DNA from: Streptomyces cacaoi | GTDB taxonomy: Bacteria > Actinomycetota > Actinomycetes > Streptomycetales > Streptomycetaceae | Reading direction: 5' to 3' | Assembly: GCF_006539165.1 (NCBI RefSeq) | Contig: NZ_BJMM01000003.1 | Coordinates: forward strand, 186,001 to 250,000 | DNA length: 64,000 bases | In this document: one piece after another, positions 19,962 to 28,136 of the stretch | How positions within the stretch are numbered: the stretch's first letter is position 1 | How the letters are laid out: every line of letters begins with the position of its first letter | Position numbers and translations under genes: made by a program | The notes under the pieces: model-generated | The model's database searches: none | Told to the model about the DNA's origin: nothing | Seen by the model: the letters and a program-made list of their open reading frames with translations, nothing else

Positions 19962-21023
19962 ATGGCTACTGACAACGCTACGGCGGAACCGGTCGTCCCA
20001 CCGGTGCGCCGCCGACACCGCGACGACATTGATCTCCTCCGCGTCATCTGCGCCTGCTCGGTCATCTTCGGACACGTCGGCGGCGAGTGCATGCAGGCGG
20101 TCGGCCAGAGTGCGCAGAACGGCCGGGCGGTCTACTGGACGGGCCTGTTCCTCGACTCCGTGACCGCGTGGGCCGTGCCGATGTACTTCGCGATCGCGGG
20201 GTGGGCCGTCCTGGTGGGCGCGCCGCCCAGGAACGGCGGGGTCCTGCGCAAGCGCTCCCTGCGCATGATCATTCCGGTGGGCATCTGGTCGGTGGTCTAT
20301 CTGGCCTGGGGCCGGTTGCGGGACACGAACGGCGAGCCGACCTCCCAACTCGCCCTCGACGCCGTCTTCGGGAGCGTCCGGCCCGCCTTCCACCTCTGGT
20401 ATTTCTACGCGCACGTCCCCCTGATCCTGCTCCTGGGGTGCGTGATCCTGCTGAAGGCGGGCAAGCGCCCCTGGGGTGTGATCGCCGCGCTCGCGGTGGT
20501 CGCGGCGGGGCCGACGGCGCTCAGCGACATCGGCGCGCTGACGGGGTGCGACGTGCCGGAGTTCGGCTGGCAGTTCGGGACCTATTCGCTGGTGTACGCG
20601 GTCGTGGGAGCGCTGCTGCTCAGCCTCCCCGCCACCCGGAGCACGCACCGCGTCCGGTGGCTCGCCGGGGCCGTGGTGTCGCTGGCCGTCGTGCTGTGGT
20701 CCCAGGACAGGATCCACTTCGTGATCCCCAACGCCAGCATCTTCGTCGCGGCCCTCACCGTCTGCGTGCTGTTCGCGGCCAACGGGCTGCGCATACCGGA
20801 CCGGTTGCGTCCGGTGCTGGGGAAGCTGACGGACGCGGGGCTGGGGGCCTTCATGTTCCACGTGCTGCTGCTGAAGACGATCGGGCCGTCCTTCATCTCC
20901 GCGGACCGCGGCTGGCCGGGCGCGGTGGCTGCGGCGGCGGCCCTGGGGATCGTGACGCTGGCCTCCTCCTTCGGCCTCAGCATGCTGTGGGGCCGTTTGA
21001 AGCTGCGGAAGTACCTGGGGTAG
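19962..21023 (+). CDS. Acyltransferase family 3 membrane protein
   Basis: 353 aa from ATG 19962. Multiple membrane helices run the full length. The family's opening motif DDIDLLRVICACSVIFGHVGG contains the conserved Arg and His thought to take part in acyl transfer. PMYFAIAGWAVLVG and KRSLRMIIPVGIWSVVY are typical of the OatA/WecH/ExoZ group, which O-acylates cell-surface or exported sugars. It is the only rightward gene of the island's left part and faces the glycosyltransferase pair, which suggests it decorates their polymer; that is inference. Confidence 0.88.
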   Translation: MATDNATAEPVVPPVRRRHRDDIDLLRVICACSVIFGHVGGECMQAVGQSAQNGRAVYWTGLFLDSVTAWAVPMYFAIAGWAVLVGAPPRNGGVLRKRSLRMIIPVGIWSVVYLAWGRLRDTNGEPTSQLALDAVFGSVRPAFHLWYFYAHVPLILLLGCVILLKAGKRPWGVIAALAVVAAGPTALSDIGALTGCDVPEFGWQFGTYSLVYAVVGALLLSLPATRSTHRVRWLAGAVVSLAVVLWSQDRIHFVIPNASIFVAALTVCVLFAANGLRIPDRLRPVLGKLTDAGLGAFMFHVLLLKTIGPSFISADRGWPGAVAAAAALGIVTLASSFGLSMLWGRLKLRKYLG

Positions 21024-21045
21024 CCGGGGCAGCGGGGGCAGAGCG

Positions 21046-21091
21046 CGGGTGGGCCCGTCGTTCCGGCGACGGCGGACGACGGGCCCACCCG
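21046..21091. terminator. Strong bidirectional hairpin
   Basis: Perfect 16-bp inverted repeat: CGGGTGGGCCCGTCGT at 21046-21061 and its complement at 21076-21091, with a 14-nt loop. It lies between the convergent acyltransferase and polysialyltransferase-like genes. Confidence 0.8.
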
Positions 21092-21105
21092 GGGCGTGCG
21101 CGGGG

Positions 21106-22488
21106 TCAGGCGTCCGCGTCGCGGAGCCTGCGCCGCACCGTACGGATCCGCCGCGCCACCCAGCGCGCGGAGGCGCTTCTGCGCCGCAGCTGCACGCGCA
21201 GCGACCGGTCGCCGCCGGGCAGCGCCAGCGCGGTCAGGCGGCGGCGCTTGAAGTAGCGGGAAGTGCTGTCGTCCAGGTGGGCCGCCAGCCAGGCGGCGGC
21301 GTCCTCGCGCAGCAGCGGGTGGAGCTTCGCCTGCATGCAGAAGCCCACGGTCCGGACCAGCGCCCGGAGTTGCTCGGAGGACTCCGGCGCCGCCGCGGGG
21401 GCCTGCCCGGTCTCCTCGACGGCCTCCAGGTCCGGCACCGCGAAGTCGACGATGGTGACCGGAATCCGGTTGCTGTTCTGGTACGGCCTGAGCCGGTCGA
21501 GCAGCAGCTCGGTGCCCACCCGGGCGATGGGAACGCCGTAGTAGGTGGCGGCGGTCAGCAGCGCGGTGGAGAAGCAGCCGACGACCAGCGTCGGCCGGCA
21601 GTGGGCGTAGACGGCCTCGGCCAGTACGGGCGCCCTCAGCACGTGCAGCCGGACACCGGCCTGTGCCGCGGCCTCCTCCAGGGCCTGGGAGTAGCGGGCG
21701 GGGGCCGTGGGGTGCGGCTTGAACACCACCCGTTCGTGCCCGGCCGCCACGGCGCCGCGGAGCATGCGCACGTGCAGCTCTTCCTCTTCCTCGGGCGTGA
21801 GGATGTTGAGCGCCGCGAGGTACTGGCCGAGGAGCACGGCGGTCGGGCGGTCCGCAGCGACGCGGACGAGTTCCGGCTCCGTGGCCGCGGCGTCGGCCAG
21901 TTCGCCGAGCACGGCGAGGAAGGCGTCGCCGGGGACGGTCTCGGGCTCGACGTCGTGCTCGGCCAGGAGCAATGGGCGCAGCCCCGGCACCAGGTCGAGG
22001 TGGAGCAGCCGCTGGATCCGGCAGCCCAGCCACTGGGGGAGCCGTTCGCGGGTGGGGCCGTAGCTCATCAGGCCGTCGGCGTAGACGTGGAGGGCGCTGC
22101 CGCCGAAGACCGTGGCCAGGGCCTTGGCGGGACCGGCCTGGATGGACTCGACGATCAGTTCGACGGGCCCGCTGCCGAGCTGCCACGTGTGCCGGAAGAG
22201 CCGTTCCCACACGGGGGACTCCTCCCGGCGGGGCGTCCAAGTGCCGGGGTGGTGCGGCCGGATGGCCTCGTTCCAGTCGACGGTCTCGTCGAAACGCGCG
22301 GCGAGCGCTTTGAAGCCGTTCATGTCGGGCAGCCGGGTCGCGGCCTCGGGCGTCGCGGCGTTGTTGGACATCAGCAGGATCCGGCGGGCCGTGTCGGGCG
22401 GACCGAACCGGCCCGCGTCCAGGGCAGCGGCCAGGGTCGCGGCGCCGTAGAGGGTGGAGACCTCGAAGAGCTGTATGCGTTCGGGCAT
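21106..22488 (-). CDS. Polysialyltransferase-like glycosyltransferase
   Basis: 460 aa from ATG 22488. Family features: an N-terminal IQLFEVSTLYGAATLAAALD, RILLMSNNAATPE, then HVYADGLMSYGP. KPHPTAP contains the HP motif of bacterial sialyltransferases and capsule polymerases. CRPTLVVGCFSTALLTAATYYGVP matches the donor-site Ser/Thr block. This resembles the alpha-2,8-polysialyltransferase family seen in some streptomycete wall-polymer loci. It follows the GT2 gene with one base between stop and start, so the two are one operon. The sugar polymerised is not known. Confidence 0.82.
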   Translation of the reverse strand: MPERIQLFEVSTLYGAATLAAALDAGRFGPPDTARRILLMSNNAATPEAATRLPDMNGFKALAARFDETVDWNEAIRPHHPGTWTPRREESPVWERLFRHTWQLGSGPVELIVESIQAGPAKALATVFGGSALHVYADGLMSYGPTRERLPQWLGCRIQRLLHLDLVPGLRPLLLAEHDVEPETVPGDAFLAVLGELADAAATEPELVRVAADRPTAVLLGQYLAALNILTPEEEEELHVRMLRGAVAAGHERVVFKPHPTAPARYSQALEEAAAQAGVRLHVLRAPVLAEAVYAHCRPTLVVGCFSTALLTAATYYGVPIARVGTELLLDRLRPYQNSNRIPVTIVDFAVPDLEAVEETGQAPAAAPESSEQLRALVRTVGFCMQAKLHPLLREDAAAWLAAHLDDSTSRYFKRRRLTALALPGGDRSLRVQLRRRSASARWVARRIRTVRRRLRDADA

Positions 22489-22489
22489 C

Positions 22490-23455
22490 TCAGGCCGCCT
22501 TCCGTGCCGAGTGGAAGCGGCGCAGGGTGTCGGCCCGCTCCTCGTCCATGCCCGCCAGGGTCCGGACGAGTACGTCCTGGGGCATGCCGGCGAGGGCACC
22601 GGCCACCAGCTTCTTCAGACGCCTGGCGACGGGGGCGTGGTAGCGGTCGATCTGGCGCAGGTGGAAGGCGAGCATCGCGCAGTAGGTGCGCACCGCCTTG
22701 GGCAGGAAGCGGTCGCGTTCGGGGTCGGCGGCGAGCTGTGCGAGCAGCGTGTCGTAGGCGCGGACGAAGTCGAGCTGCCGGGCGTCGGGTATCTGGGTGA
22801 GCGAGGTGGTCACGCCGCGCCGGTAGAAGACGCCGAGCTGCCCGGTCACCGCGAAGGAGCGGGCCGCCAGGTGCAGTTGCCAGGTCCACAGGCGGTCCTC
22901 GGCGGTGCGGAGATCGGCCGCGAAGCGCAGCGCGCCATGGGCGAACAGGTCGCGGTGGTAGATGCCGGCCCAGACGAAGGGGTAGTCCACCATCGTCTCC
23001 GCGTGCGGCGGTGCGATGGTGCTGCGGGGGCACAGGACCGTGTCGCGCACGGGCGCGGGGGCGCGGTGCACGGTCCGCCGGGTGCCGGTGGCGCGCACGT
23101 GGTCGGTCCGTACGAAGTCGCAGCCCAGCTCCTGGATGGTGCGCACGAGCCGGTCGAGGTGTCCGCGGGCGTACCAGTCGTCTCCGTCGAGGAAGGTGAG
23201 GTACGTGCCGCGCGCGGCCTCGATCCCGCTGTTCCGGCTCTGGGCGATGCCGCGGTTCTCCTCGTGCCGGACCACGGTGGTGTGCGGGATCCGCTCCTGC
23301 CACGCGCGGAGGATCTCCGGTGTGGTGTCCGTGGAGCAGTCGTCCACGAGGATGAACTCGGTGGTGGGCCCGGCGTTGTTGGCGAGGCTGTGCAGGGTTT
23401 CTTCCGCGAACTCCTGCACGTTGTGGCACGGCACGATGACGGAAAGGGTGGGCAT
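22490..23455 (-). CDS. Family 2 glycosyltransferase
   Basis: 321 aa from ATG 23455. GT-A fold markers: LSVIVPCHNVQEF, FILVDDCSTDTTPE, NRGIAQSRNSGIEAARG and the metal-binding DGDDW near residue 93. No membrane helix is seen, so it should act at the inner face of the membrane on a nucleotide-sugar. Conserved RTAEDRLWTWQLHLAA near residue 187 suits the catalytic base region. It is the first gene of a two-gene operon with the polysialyltransferase-like gene. Likely role: priming or extending a surface polysaccharide. Confidence 0.9.
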   Translation of the reverse strand: MPTLSVIVPCHNVQEFAEETLHSLANNAGPTTEFILVDDCSTDTTPEILRAWQERIPHTTVVRHEENRGIAQSRNSGIEAARGTYLTFLDGDDWYARGHLDRLVRTIQELGCDFVRTDHVRATGTRRTVHRAPAPVRDTVLCPRSTIAPPHAETMVDYPFVWAGIYHRDLFAHGALRFAADLRTAEDRLWTWQLHLAARSFAVTGQLGVFYRRGVTTSLTQIPDARQLDFVRAYDTLLAQLAADPERDRFLPKAVRTYCAMLAFHLRQIDRYHAPVARRLKKLVAGALAGMPQDVLVRTLAGMDEERADTLRRFHSARKAA

Positions 23456-23880
23456 GCGCGATCCAGGCGGTCAGTCGGGTGGGGAGACCAGCTGAGCAGC
23501 CGGTTCTGGATTCCGGGTGAACTCCGGGTGCGCGCGGCAGGGGTCGAAAGGGGCCGGAGCGGACAGATGTTCCAACTTGCGTGAACTAGCGGTGATACAT
23601 GTCACAGCTCCCCTCGCGGCCGGACCGCGACCGCACGTTCTCCCCAGGTCGGCGGCGACCGCCTCCACCGCCCGGTCCGTCACCGACAGCCCGTTCCGAC
23701 GACGTGGCGGCTGGACGGGCCGGACGTCGTACGACCACGCGCAACCCTTGCGCCGCGCCTTCTCGTTCACCTCGCGTACACCCGGCCTTACAGGTATCGA
23801 TCCCCCGGCGGCTGCCCGGGCGACATGGAGAGTGTGGACACTCACGCGGGATGAACCGGCCCCGATGCAAGGAGATGTGA
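23456..23880. other. Divergent promoter region, no gene seen
   Basis: 425 bp between the divergent GT2 and phytase genes. It is slightly AT-richer around 23570-23600. No reliable ORF or RNA was recognised. Confidence 0.5.
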
Positions 23881-25188
23881 GTGAGCCGTTCCCCTCGTGC
23901 CCGGATGTCCGTGCTGGCCGTGACCACGGTCTTCGCCGCAGCCGCCCTGGCCCTGCCGGCCCGGGCCGACCACCGGCCCAGCGGTGACGCCCTGCCCGCC
24001 GTGCCGCCGCGCGCGGAGACGCCGACCCTGCACGACGACGACGCGGGCGGTAACGCGGACGCGGACGACCCCGCGATCTGGCGCAACGCCGCCGCCCCGG
24101 ACCGCAGTCTGGTCATCGCCACCGCGAAGGAGGGCGGCCTGCGTGCCTACGACCTGGACGCCCGGCCGGTGCAGTCGATACCCGCGCCGCCCGCCACGGG
24201 TGACGGAGAGGCTCCGGGCCGGTTCAACAACGTGGACCTGGTCCAGCGCCTGCGCCTGTCCACGGGCGAGGCCGACCTGGCCGTCACCAGCGACCGCGGC
24301 CACGATCAGCTGAGGTTCTACCGCATCGACCGGGACCGGGCCGGCGGCCCGCTCACCGACGTCACCGACCCCGACGCGCCGACCGTGTTCGCCAAGGACC
24401 AGGCCGAGGTCGACGAACAGCGGACCGCCTACGGCCTGGCGACCTGGACGGACCCGTCGTCGGGGAAGGGGTACGCGCTGGTCAGCCGACGCGAGCGCAC
24501 GAGCATCGCCCTGCTGGAACTGCTCCCGGCCGCGGACGGCAAGGTCACCTACCGCAAGGTCCGCACCCTGGACCTGCCCGACACCTTCCGCCTGCCCGAC
24601 GGCACCTCCTGGTCGCCGTGCGCCGAGCCCGGAGAGCTGCCGCAGGTGGAGGGCATGGTGGTCGATCCCGCCGACGGCACCCTGTACGCCGGACAGGAGG
24701 ACGTCGGAATCTGGCGCATGAGCGCCGACCTGACCGGCACCCCGAAGCTGATCGACAAGGTCCGTGAGTACGGCGTCCCCGGCACGTACGACGAGCAGAC
24801 CGAGGAGTGCACCCTGGGCGACGACCCCGGCTACGGCGGCACGAAGCTCACCGCGGACGTCGAGGGGCTGACGCTGGTCACCGAGTCCGACGGCGACGGC
24901 TACGTCCTCGCCTCCAGCCAGGGCGACAACACCTTCGCCGCCTACGACCGGGAACGCGGCGACGACAACGAGTACGAGGGCAGCTTCCGGGTCACCCCCG
25001 CCGGACCCACCCTGGACGGCTCCGAGGAGTGCGACGGCGCCGCCGCGCTCCACGCGCCCCTCGGCTCGAAGTACCCGAACGGGCTCCTCGTCGTCCAGGA
25101 CGGCCACGACGCCCCCGGCGACGCCGACCGGCCCTCGACCAACTTCAAGTTCGTCGACCTCGGCAAGGTCCTCGACTCTCTCGACTGA
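23881..25188 (+). CDS. Secreted beta-propeller phytase
   Basis: 435 aa from GTG 23881, with AAGGAG well placed upstream. A Sec signal peptide (SVLAVTTVFAAAALALPARA) occupies the first ~30 residues. The mature protein matches beta-propeller phytases: DADDPAIW, KEGGLRAYDLDG-like AYDLDARPVQS, RFNNVDL, SDRGHDQLRFYRID, EGMVVDPADGTLYAGQEDVGIW and ADVEGLTL. These carry the acidic residues that bind calcium and phytate. Outside the cell it would release phosphate from inositol hexakisphosphate. It is the rightmost intact gene of the 19.7-25.5 kb island. Confidence 0.93.
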   Translation: MSRSPRARMSVLAVTTVFAAAALALPARADHRPSGDALPAVPPRAETPTLHDDDAGGNADADDPAIWRNAAAPDRSLVIATAKEGGLRAYDLDARPVQSIPAPPATGDGEAPGRFNNVDLVQRLRLSTGEADLAVTSDRGHDQLRFYRIDRDRAGGPLTDVTDPDAPTVFAKDQAEVDEQRTAYGLATWTDPSSGKGYALVSRRERTSIALLELLPAADGKVTYRKVRTLDLPDTFRLPDGTSWSPCAEPGELPQVEGMVVDPADGTLYAGQEDVGIWRMSADLTGTPKLIDKVREYGVPGTYDEQTEECTLGDDPGYGGTKLTADVEGLTLVTESDGDGYVLASSQGDNTFAAYDRERGDDNEYEGSFRVTPAGPTLDGSEECDGAAALHAPLGSKYPNGLLVVQDGHDAPGDADRPSTNFKFVDLGKVLDSLD

Positions 25189-25196
25189 CCCGGACC

Positions 25197-25230
25197 CGAC
25201 GTCCCGTGGCGGCGCCGCCACGGGGCGTCG
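25197..25230 (+). terminator. Phytase terminator hairpin
   Basis: 17-bp arms with one mismatch (25197-25213 against 25214-25230) begin 9 bp after the phytase stop. The arms abut, so the tip bases would form the loop. Confidence 0.65.
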
Positions 25231-25251
25231 GGCTCACTCCGCCACTCGGCA

Positions 25252-25610
25252 CGGCATGACGATGCTGCCGCTGACTCGCGTTCTCCATGGTCGGCCGCGG
25301 CTCGTCCTCGGTGAGCACGGTCTGGTTCTTGCGCCCGGTGAGGCGGCCGAGTTCGACACTCGTGTACCGCATTGGTGCGGTCCGGCCGATGCCCGGGCGG
25401 TGGAGTTGCTCAGCCTGTCCGGGCAGCAGGGCGAGCGCGCTCATCTGCGGGCCCGGCCGCGCGCGGCGGACGCGCGGCCGGGGACCGAGAGGGAGTGAAG
25501 CGGGGCCGTGCAGACCCTTCGGTCGTCCCCGTCCGGCGGTCCGGCCCCGGCCCCTGAGAGAAGGGCGGTTCACACCTTCCGGTAGTCGTATGCCTCCTCC
25601 GCCGCCGCGG
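25252..25610. repeat. Right copy of the regulator-dhaM junction repeat
   Basis: Direct repeat of 19286-19727. Compared with the left copy it lacks 96 bp (left positions about 19316-19418), an in-frame loss of 32 codons. It then aligns without gaps through the regulator stop, has a diverged spacer, and joins the intact dhaM gene. Confidence 0.85.
25256..25498 (+). pseudogene. Headless XRE-cupin fragment (cupin domain only)
   Basis: An 80-codon open frame from ATG 25256, ending at the same stop as the parent gene. It begins MTMLPLTR, skips 32 codons, then continues RLVLGEH and FDTRVPHWCGP to RPRAADARP. The whole helix-turn-helix domain and the first cupin strands are missing, so it cannot act as the parent regulator does. 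The frame is still open and the 96-bp deletion kept phase, so some expression is possible, but no ribosome site is evident. Confidence 0.8.
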
Positions 25611-26004
25611 CCACCGCGTCCAGGTCGCCGCCGCCCGCGGCCGCCACGACGGCGGCGATCGCGCCCTCCACCAGCGGGGCGTTCACCAGCCGGGCCGGCT
25701 CGGGCAGTTCGTCGCCCTCGGCCAGCAGCGCCTTGACGGTCAGTACGGCGCTGCCGAGGTCCACCAGCAGGGCCACTCCCGCCCCGCCGTCCACCCGGTG
25801 TGCGGCCTCCGTGATGAGGTCCGCGCTGGTGCCCAGTTCGCCGTCCGGCAGTCCGCCCGCGCCGACGACCGGCGCGTCCGGCACTCCGGCGAGCGCCGCC
25901 GCCAGCGCCGCCACGGAGTCGGCGACCTGTGCGCTGTGCGAGACGAGGACGACGCCGACGCGCCCCGAGGCCCCGGCTGTCTCTCCGCTCGTGCTCCCGG
26001 CCAT
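25570..26004 (-). CDS. dhaM: DhaM, phosphoryl-carrier subunit of PTS-dependent dihydroxyacetone kinase
   Basis: 144 aa from ATG 26004, one base after the dhaL stop. This EIIA-like (mannose-type) domain receives phosphate from HPr on the histidine in VVLVSHSAQ (H23) and passes it to DhaL-bound ADP. The NAPLVEGA segment near residue 110 is typical. It lacks the HPr and EI domains of E. coli DhaM, as in other Gram-positives. A 41-bp copy of its 3' end survives at 19687-19727. Confidence 0.93.
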   Translation of the reverse strand: MAGSTSGETAGASGRVGVVLVSHSAQVADSVAALAAALAGVPDAPVVGAGGLPDGELGTSADLITEAAHRVDGGAGVALLVDLGSAVLTVKALLAEGDELPEPARLVNAPLVEGAIAAVVAAAGGGDLDAVAAAAEEAYDYRKV

Positions 26005-26005
26005 C

Positions 26006-26725
26006 TCAGTCGTCCCCCTCGGTGTCGCCGTACACGGCACGGTCCAGCGCGGCGATCAGCAGGGCCGACGACGTCGCCCCCGGATCGCGGTGCCCGATGC
26101 TGCGCTCGCCCAGATAACTCGCTCTGCCCTTGCGCGCCCGGAGCGGCTCCGTGGCGGCGGCGCCCTCCTCGGCCGCCGTGCGCGCCGCGCCGAAGTCGGT
26201 GCCCCCGCTCTTCTCCAGCGCGTCCACCGCGGGGACGAGCGCATCGAGCATGGTCTTGTCGCCGGGTGCCGCACCGCCCAGCTGGGCGACGGCGTCGACC
26301 CCGGCGCGCAGCGCCCGCGCCAACTCCGCGCCGGGCACCCGCTCCGCGTCCCCGAGGGCCTTGCCCGCGCGCCGCAGCAGCGTCCCGTACAGCGGGCCGG
26401 AGGCGCCGCCGACCGTGGAGACGAGGGTGCGGCCCGCCGTCGTCAGCACCGCGCCGGGGGAGCGCGGCCCGTCCTCGGCCAGGCCCTCGCGCACGGCCTG
26501 GAAACCACGTCGCATATTGCCCCCGTGGTCCGCGTCGCCGATCGCCGAGTCCAGCTCCGTGAGCCGGTCCGCCGCGCGCTCCACCTCGTCCGCCGCCAGA
26601 CGCAGCCAGCGGACGAAGACCTCACCGTCCAGGCCGCCCTCCGTGCCGGACTCCGCCGGACCCGGCCCGGGCCCGGCCCCCGGACCGTCCCGGCCGTCGT
26701 CCCCCGTCAACTCCCTGCTCACCAC
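26006..26725 (-). CDS. dhaL: DhaL, ADP-binding subunit of dihydroxyacetone kinase
   Basis: 239 aa from one of two tandem GTGs at 26725/26722. The nucleotide and magnesium site is clear in ELDSAIGDADHGGNMRRGF near residues 57-75. VGGASGPLYGTL, GAAPGDKTMLDAL and RKGRASYLGERSIGHRDPGA are all family blocks. DhaL holds ADP as a cofactor that is rephosphorylated by DhaM and donates to dihydroxyacetone on DhaK. An extra Gly/Pro-rich stretch of about 30 residues precedes the domain. Middle gene of dhaKLM. Confidence 0.93.
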   Translation of the reverse strand: MVSRELTGDDGRDGPGAGPGPGPAESGTEGGLDGEVFVRWLRLAADEVERAADRLTELDSAIGDADHGGNMRRGFQAVREGLAEDGPRSPGAVLTTAGRTLVSTVGGASGPLYGTLLRRAGKALGDAERVPGAELARALRAGVDAVAQLGGAAPGDKTMLDALVPAVDALEKSGGTDFGAARTAAEEGAAATEPLRARKGRASYLGERSIGHRDPGATSSALLIAALDRAVYGDTEGDD

Positions 26726-26788
26726 GGCTGATCACCGCTCCTTCCGTGTGTCGTCGCGTCCTCGTCGTCGGTCCGCCCCGGCCGCCGC

Positions 26789-27781
26789 TCACGCACCCCA
26801 GCGCAGCCCGGGCGTACGCACGGGGGCGTCCCACAGCCGGAGCAGCTCCTCGTCGGCCCGGCACAGCGTCACCGAGGCACCGGCCATGTCGAGCGAGGTC
26901 ACATAGTTGCCGACGAGCGTACGGGCGACCGGAATCCGGCGTTCGCCCAGCACCCGGTGCACCTCGGCGCAGAAGCCGTACAGCTCCACCAGCGGCGTCG
27001 ACCCCATGCCGTTCACCAGTGCCAGCACCGGGCCGTCCGGCCGCAGATCGTCCAGGATCGCGTCCAGCGCCGCGTCCGCGATCTCCCCGGACGTCATCAT
27101 CGCCCGCCGTTCCCGGCCGGGCTCGCCGTGGATGCCGACGCCCATCTCCAGCTCGCCGGGCGGCAGTTCGAAGGTCGGGCCGCCCTTGTCCGGGGTGCTG
27201 CACGGGCTCAGTGCGACGCCGAAGCTGCGCGAGTCCCCGGCCACCTGGCGTGCCACGGCCTCCACCCGCTCCAGCGGTGCGCCCTCGGCCGCCAGCGCAC
27301 CGGCGATCTTCTCCACGAACAGCGTCGCGCCCGTACCCCTGCGCCCCGCCGTGAACGTGCTGTCGGTGACGGCGACATCGTCCTCCACCAGCACCTTGGC
27401 GACGCGCACCCCCTCGTCCTCGGCCAGTTCGGCCGCCATGTCGAAGTTCAGGACGTCACCGGTGTAGTTCTTGACGACGAACAGCACACCCTCGCCGCTG
27501 TCCACCGCCGCCGCCGCGCTGACCATCTGGTCGGGCACCGGCGAGGTGAAGATCTCCCCGGGACAGGCCGCGTCGAGCATGCCCGGCCCGACGAACCCGC
27601 CGTGCAGCGGCTCGTGCCCCGACCCGCCCCCGGACACCAGGGCCACCTTCCCCGCCACGGGTGCGTCCCGCCGCAGCACGACCCGGCGCTCCACGTCCAC
27701 CGTCAACTCTGGGTGCGCCGCCGCCATACCGCGCAGCGCGTCCGGGACGACCGACTCCGGCACGTTGATGAGCATCTTCAC
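26789..27781 (-). CDS. dhaK: DhaK, dihydroxyacetone-binding subunit
   Basis: 330 aa from GTG 27781, with GGAGG five bases upstream; starting at the internal ATG would lose the usual KMLIN opening. Substrate is held covalently by the histidine in MGVGIHGEPG, which falls at residue 218, the same number as in E. coli DhaK. SGGGSGHEPLHGGFVGPGM and VKNYTGDVLNF complete the active site. First gene of dhaKLM, 63 bp before dhaL. The operon converts dihydroxyacetone to the phosphate using phosphoenolpyruvate. Confidence 0.95.
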   Translation of the reverse strand: MKMLINVPESVVPDALRGMAAAHPELTVDVERRVVLRRDAPVAGKVALVSGGGSGHEPLHGGFVGPGMLDAACPGEIFTSPVPDQMVSAAAAVDSGEGVLFVVKNYTGDVLNFDMAAELAEDEGVRVAKVLVEDDVAVTDSTFTAGRRGTGATLFVEKIAGALAAEGAPLERVEAVARQVAGDSRSFGVALSPCSTPDKGGPTFELPPGELEMGVGIHGEPGRERRAMMTSGEIADAALDAILDDLRPDGPVLALVNGMGSTPLVELYGFCAEVHRVLGERRIPVARTLVGNYVTSLDMAGASVTLCRADEELLRLWDAPVRTPGLRWGA

Positions 27782-28136
27782 GGGTACCTCCAAAAAAGCC
27801 TGCAAGTGCGGCTGCCCTCTGCATCGTTGCTGGCCGGAGCCTATGTGACAGGTCGGGGATCTCGGCGGTTGATGGCGGTTCGGGGCGCACCGGGGCGGTA
27901 CCCGTGCTGACGTGCCCTGACCGTCCCTGCCGTGGCCTCGGTTCACCCGGGAGCGCCGGCCGGATGCCCGCACAGCAGACGGTGCCACGGACATTCGACG
28001 GAAGGTCTACCAAGGCGCGGGCATCGGTGTACACGGTGCGGCGGGCCTTCTTCGCACGCGTCGGCCCGCTCCCGGACGTACGCCGCAGGTGCGCAGGGAG
28101 CCAGGGGCGGAGTCCACGGAGCCGCTCGGTACGCGG
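27782..28136. other. Upstream region of dhaKLM, no gene seen
   Basis: 355 bp between dhaK and the next leftward gene's stop. It must hold the dhaK promoter. An 18-bp stretch at 27975-27992 is repeated exactly at 38497-38514. Confidence 0.5.

Noticed and set aside
23471..23845. A 124-codon leftward frame in the GT2-phytase gap
   Set aside because: No recognisable features, lies in the expected promoter region and overlaps the phytase leader.
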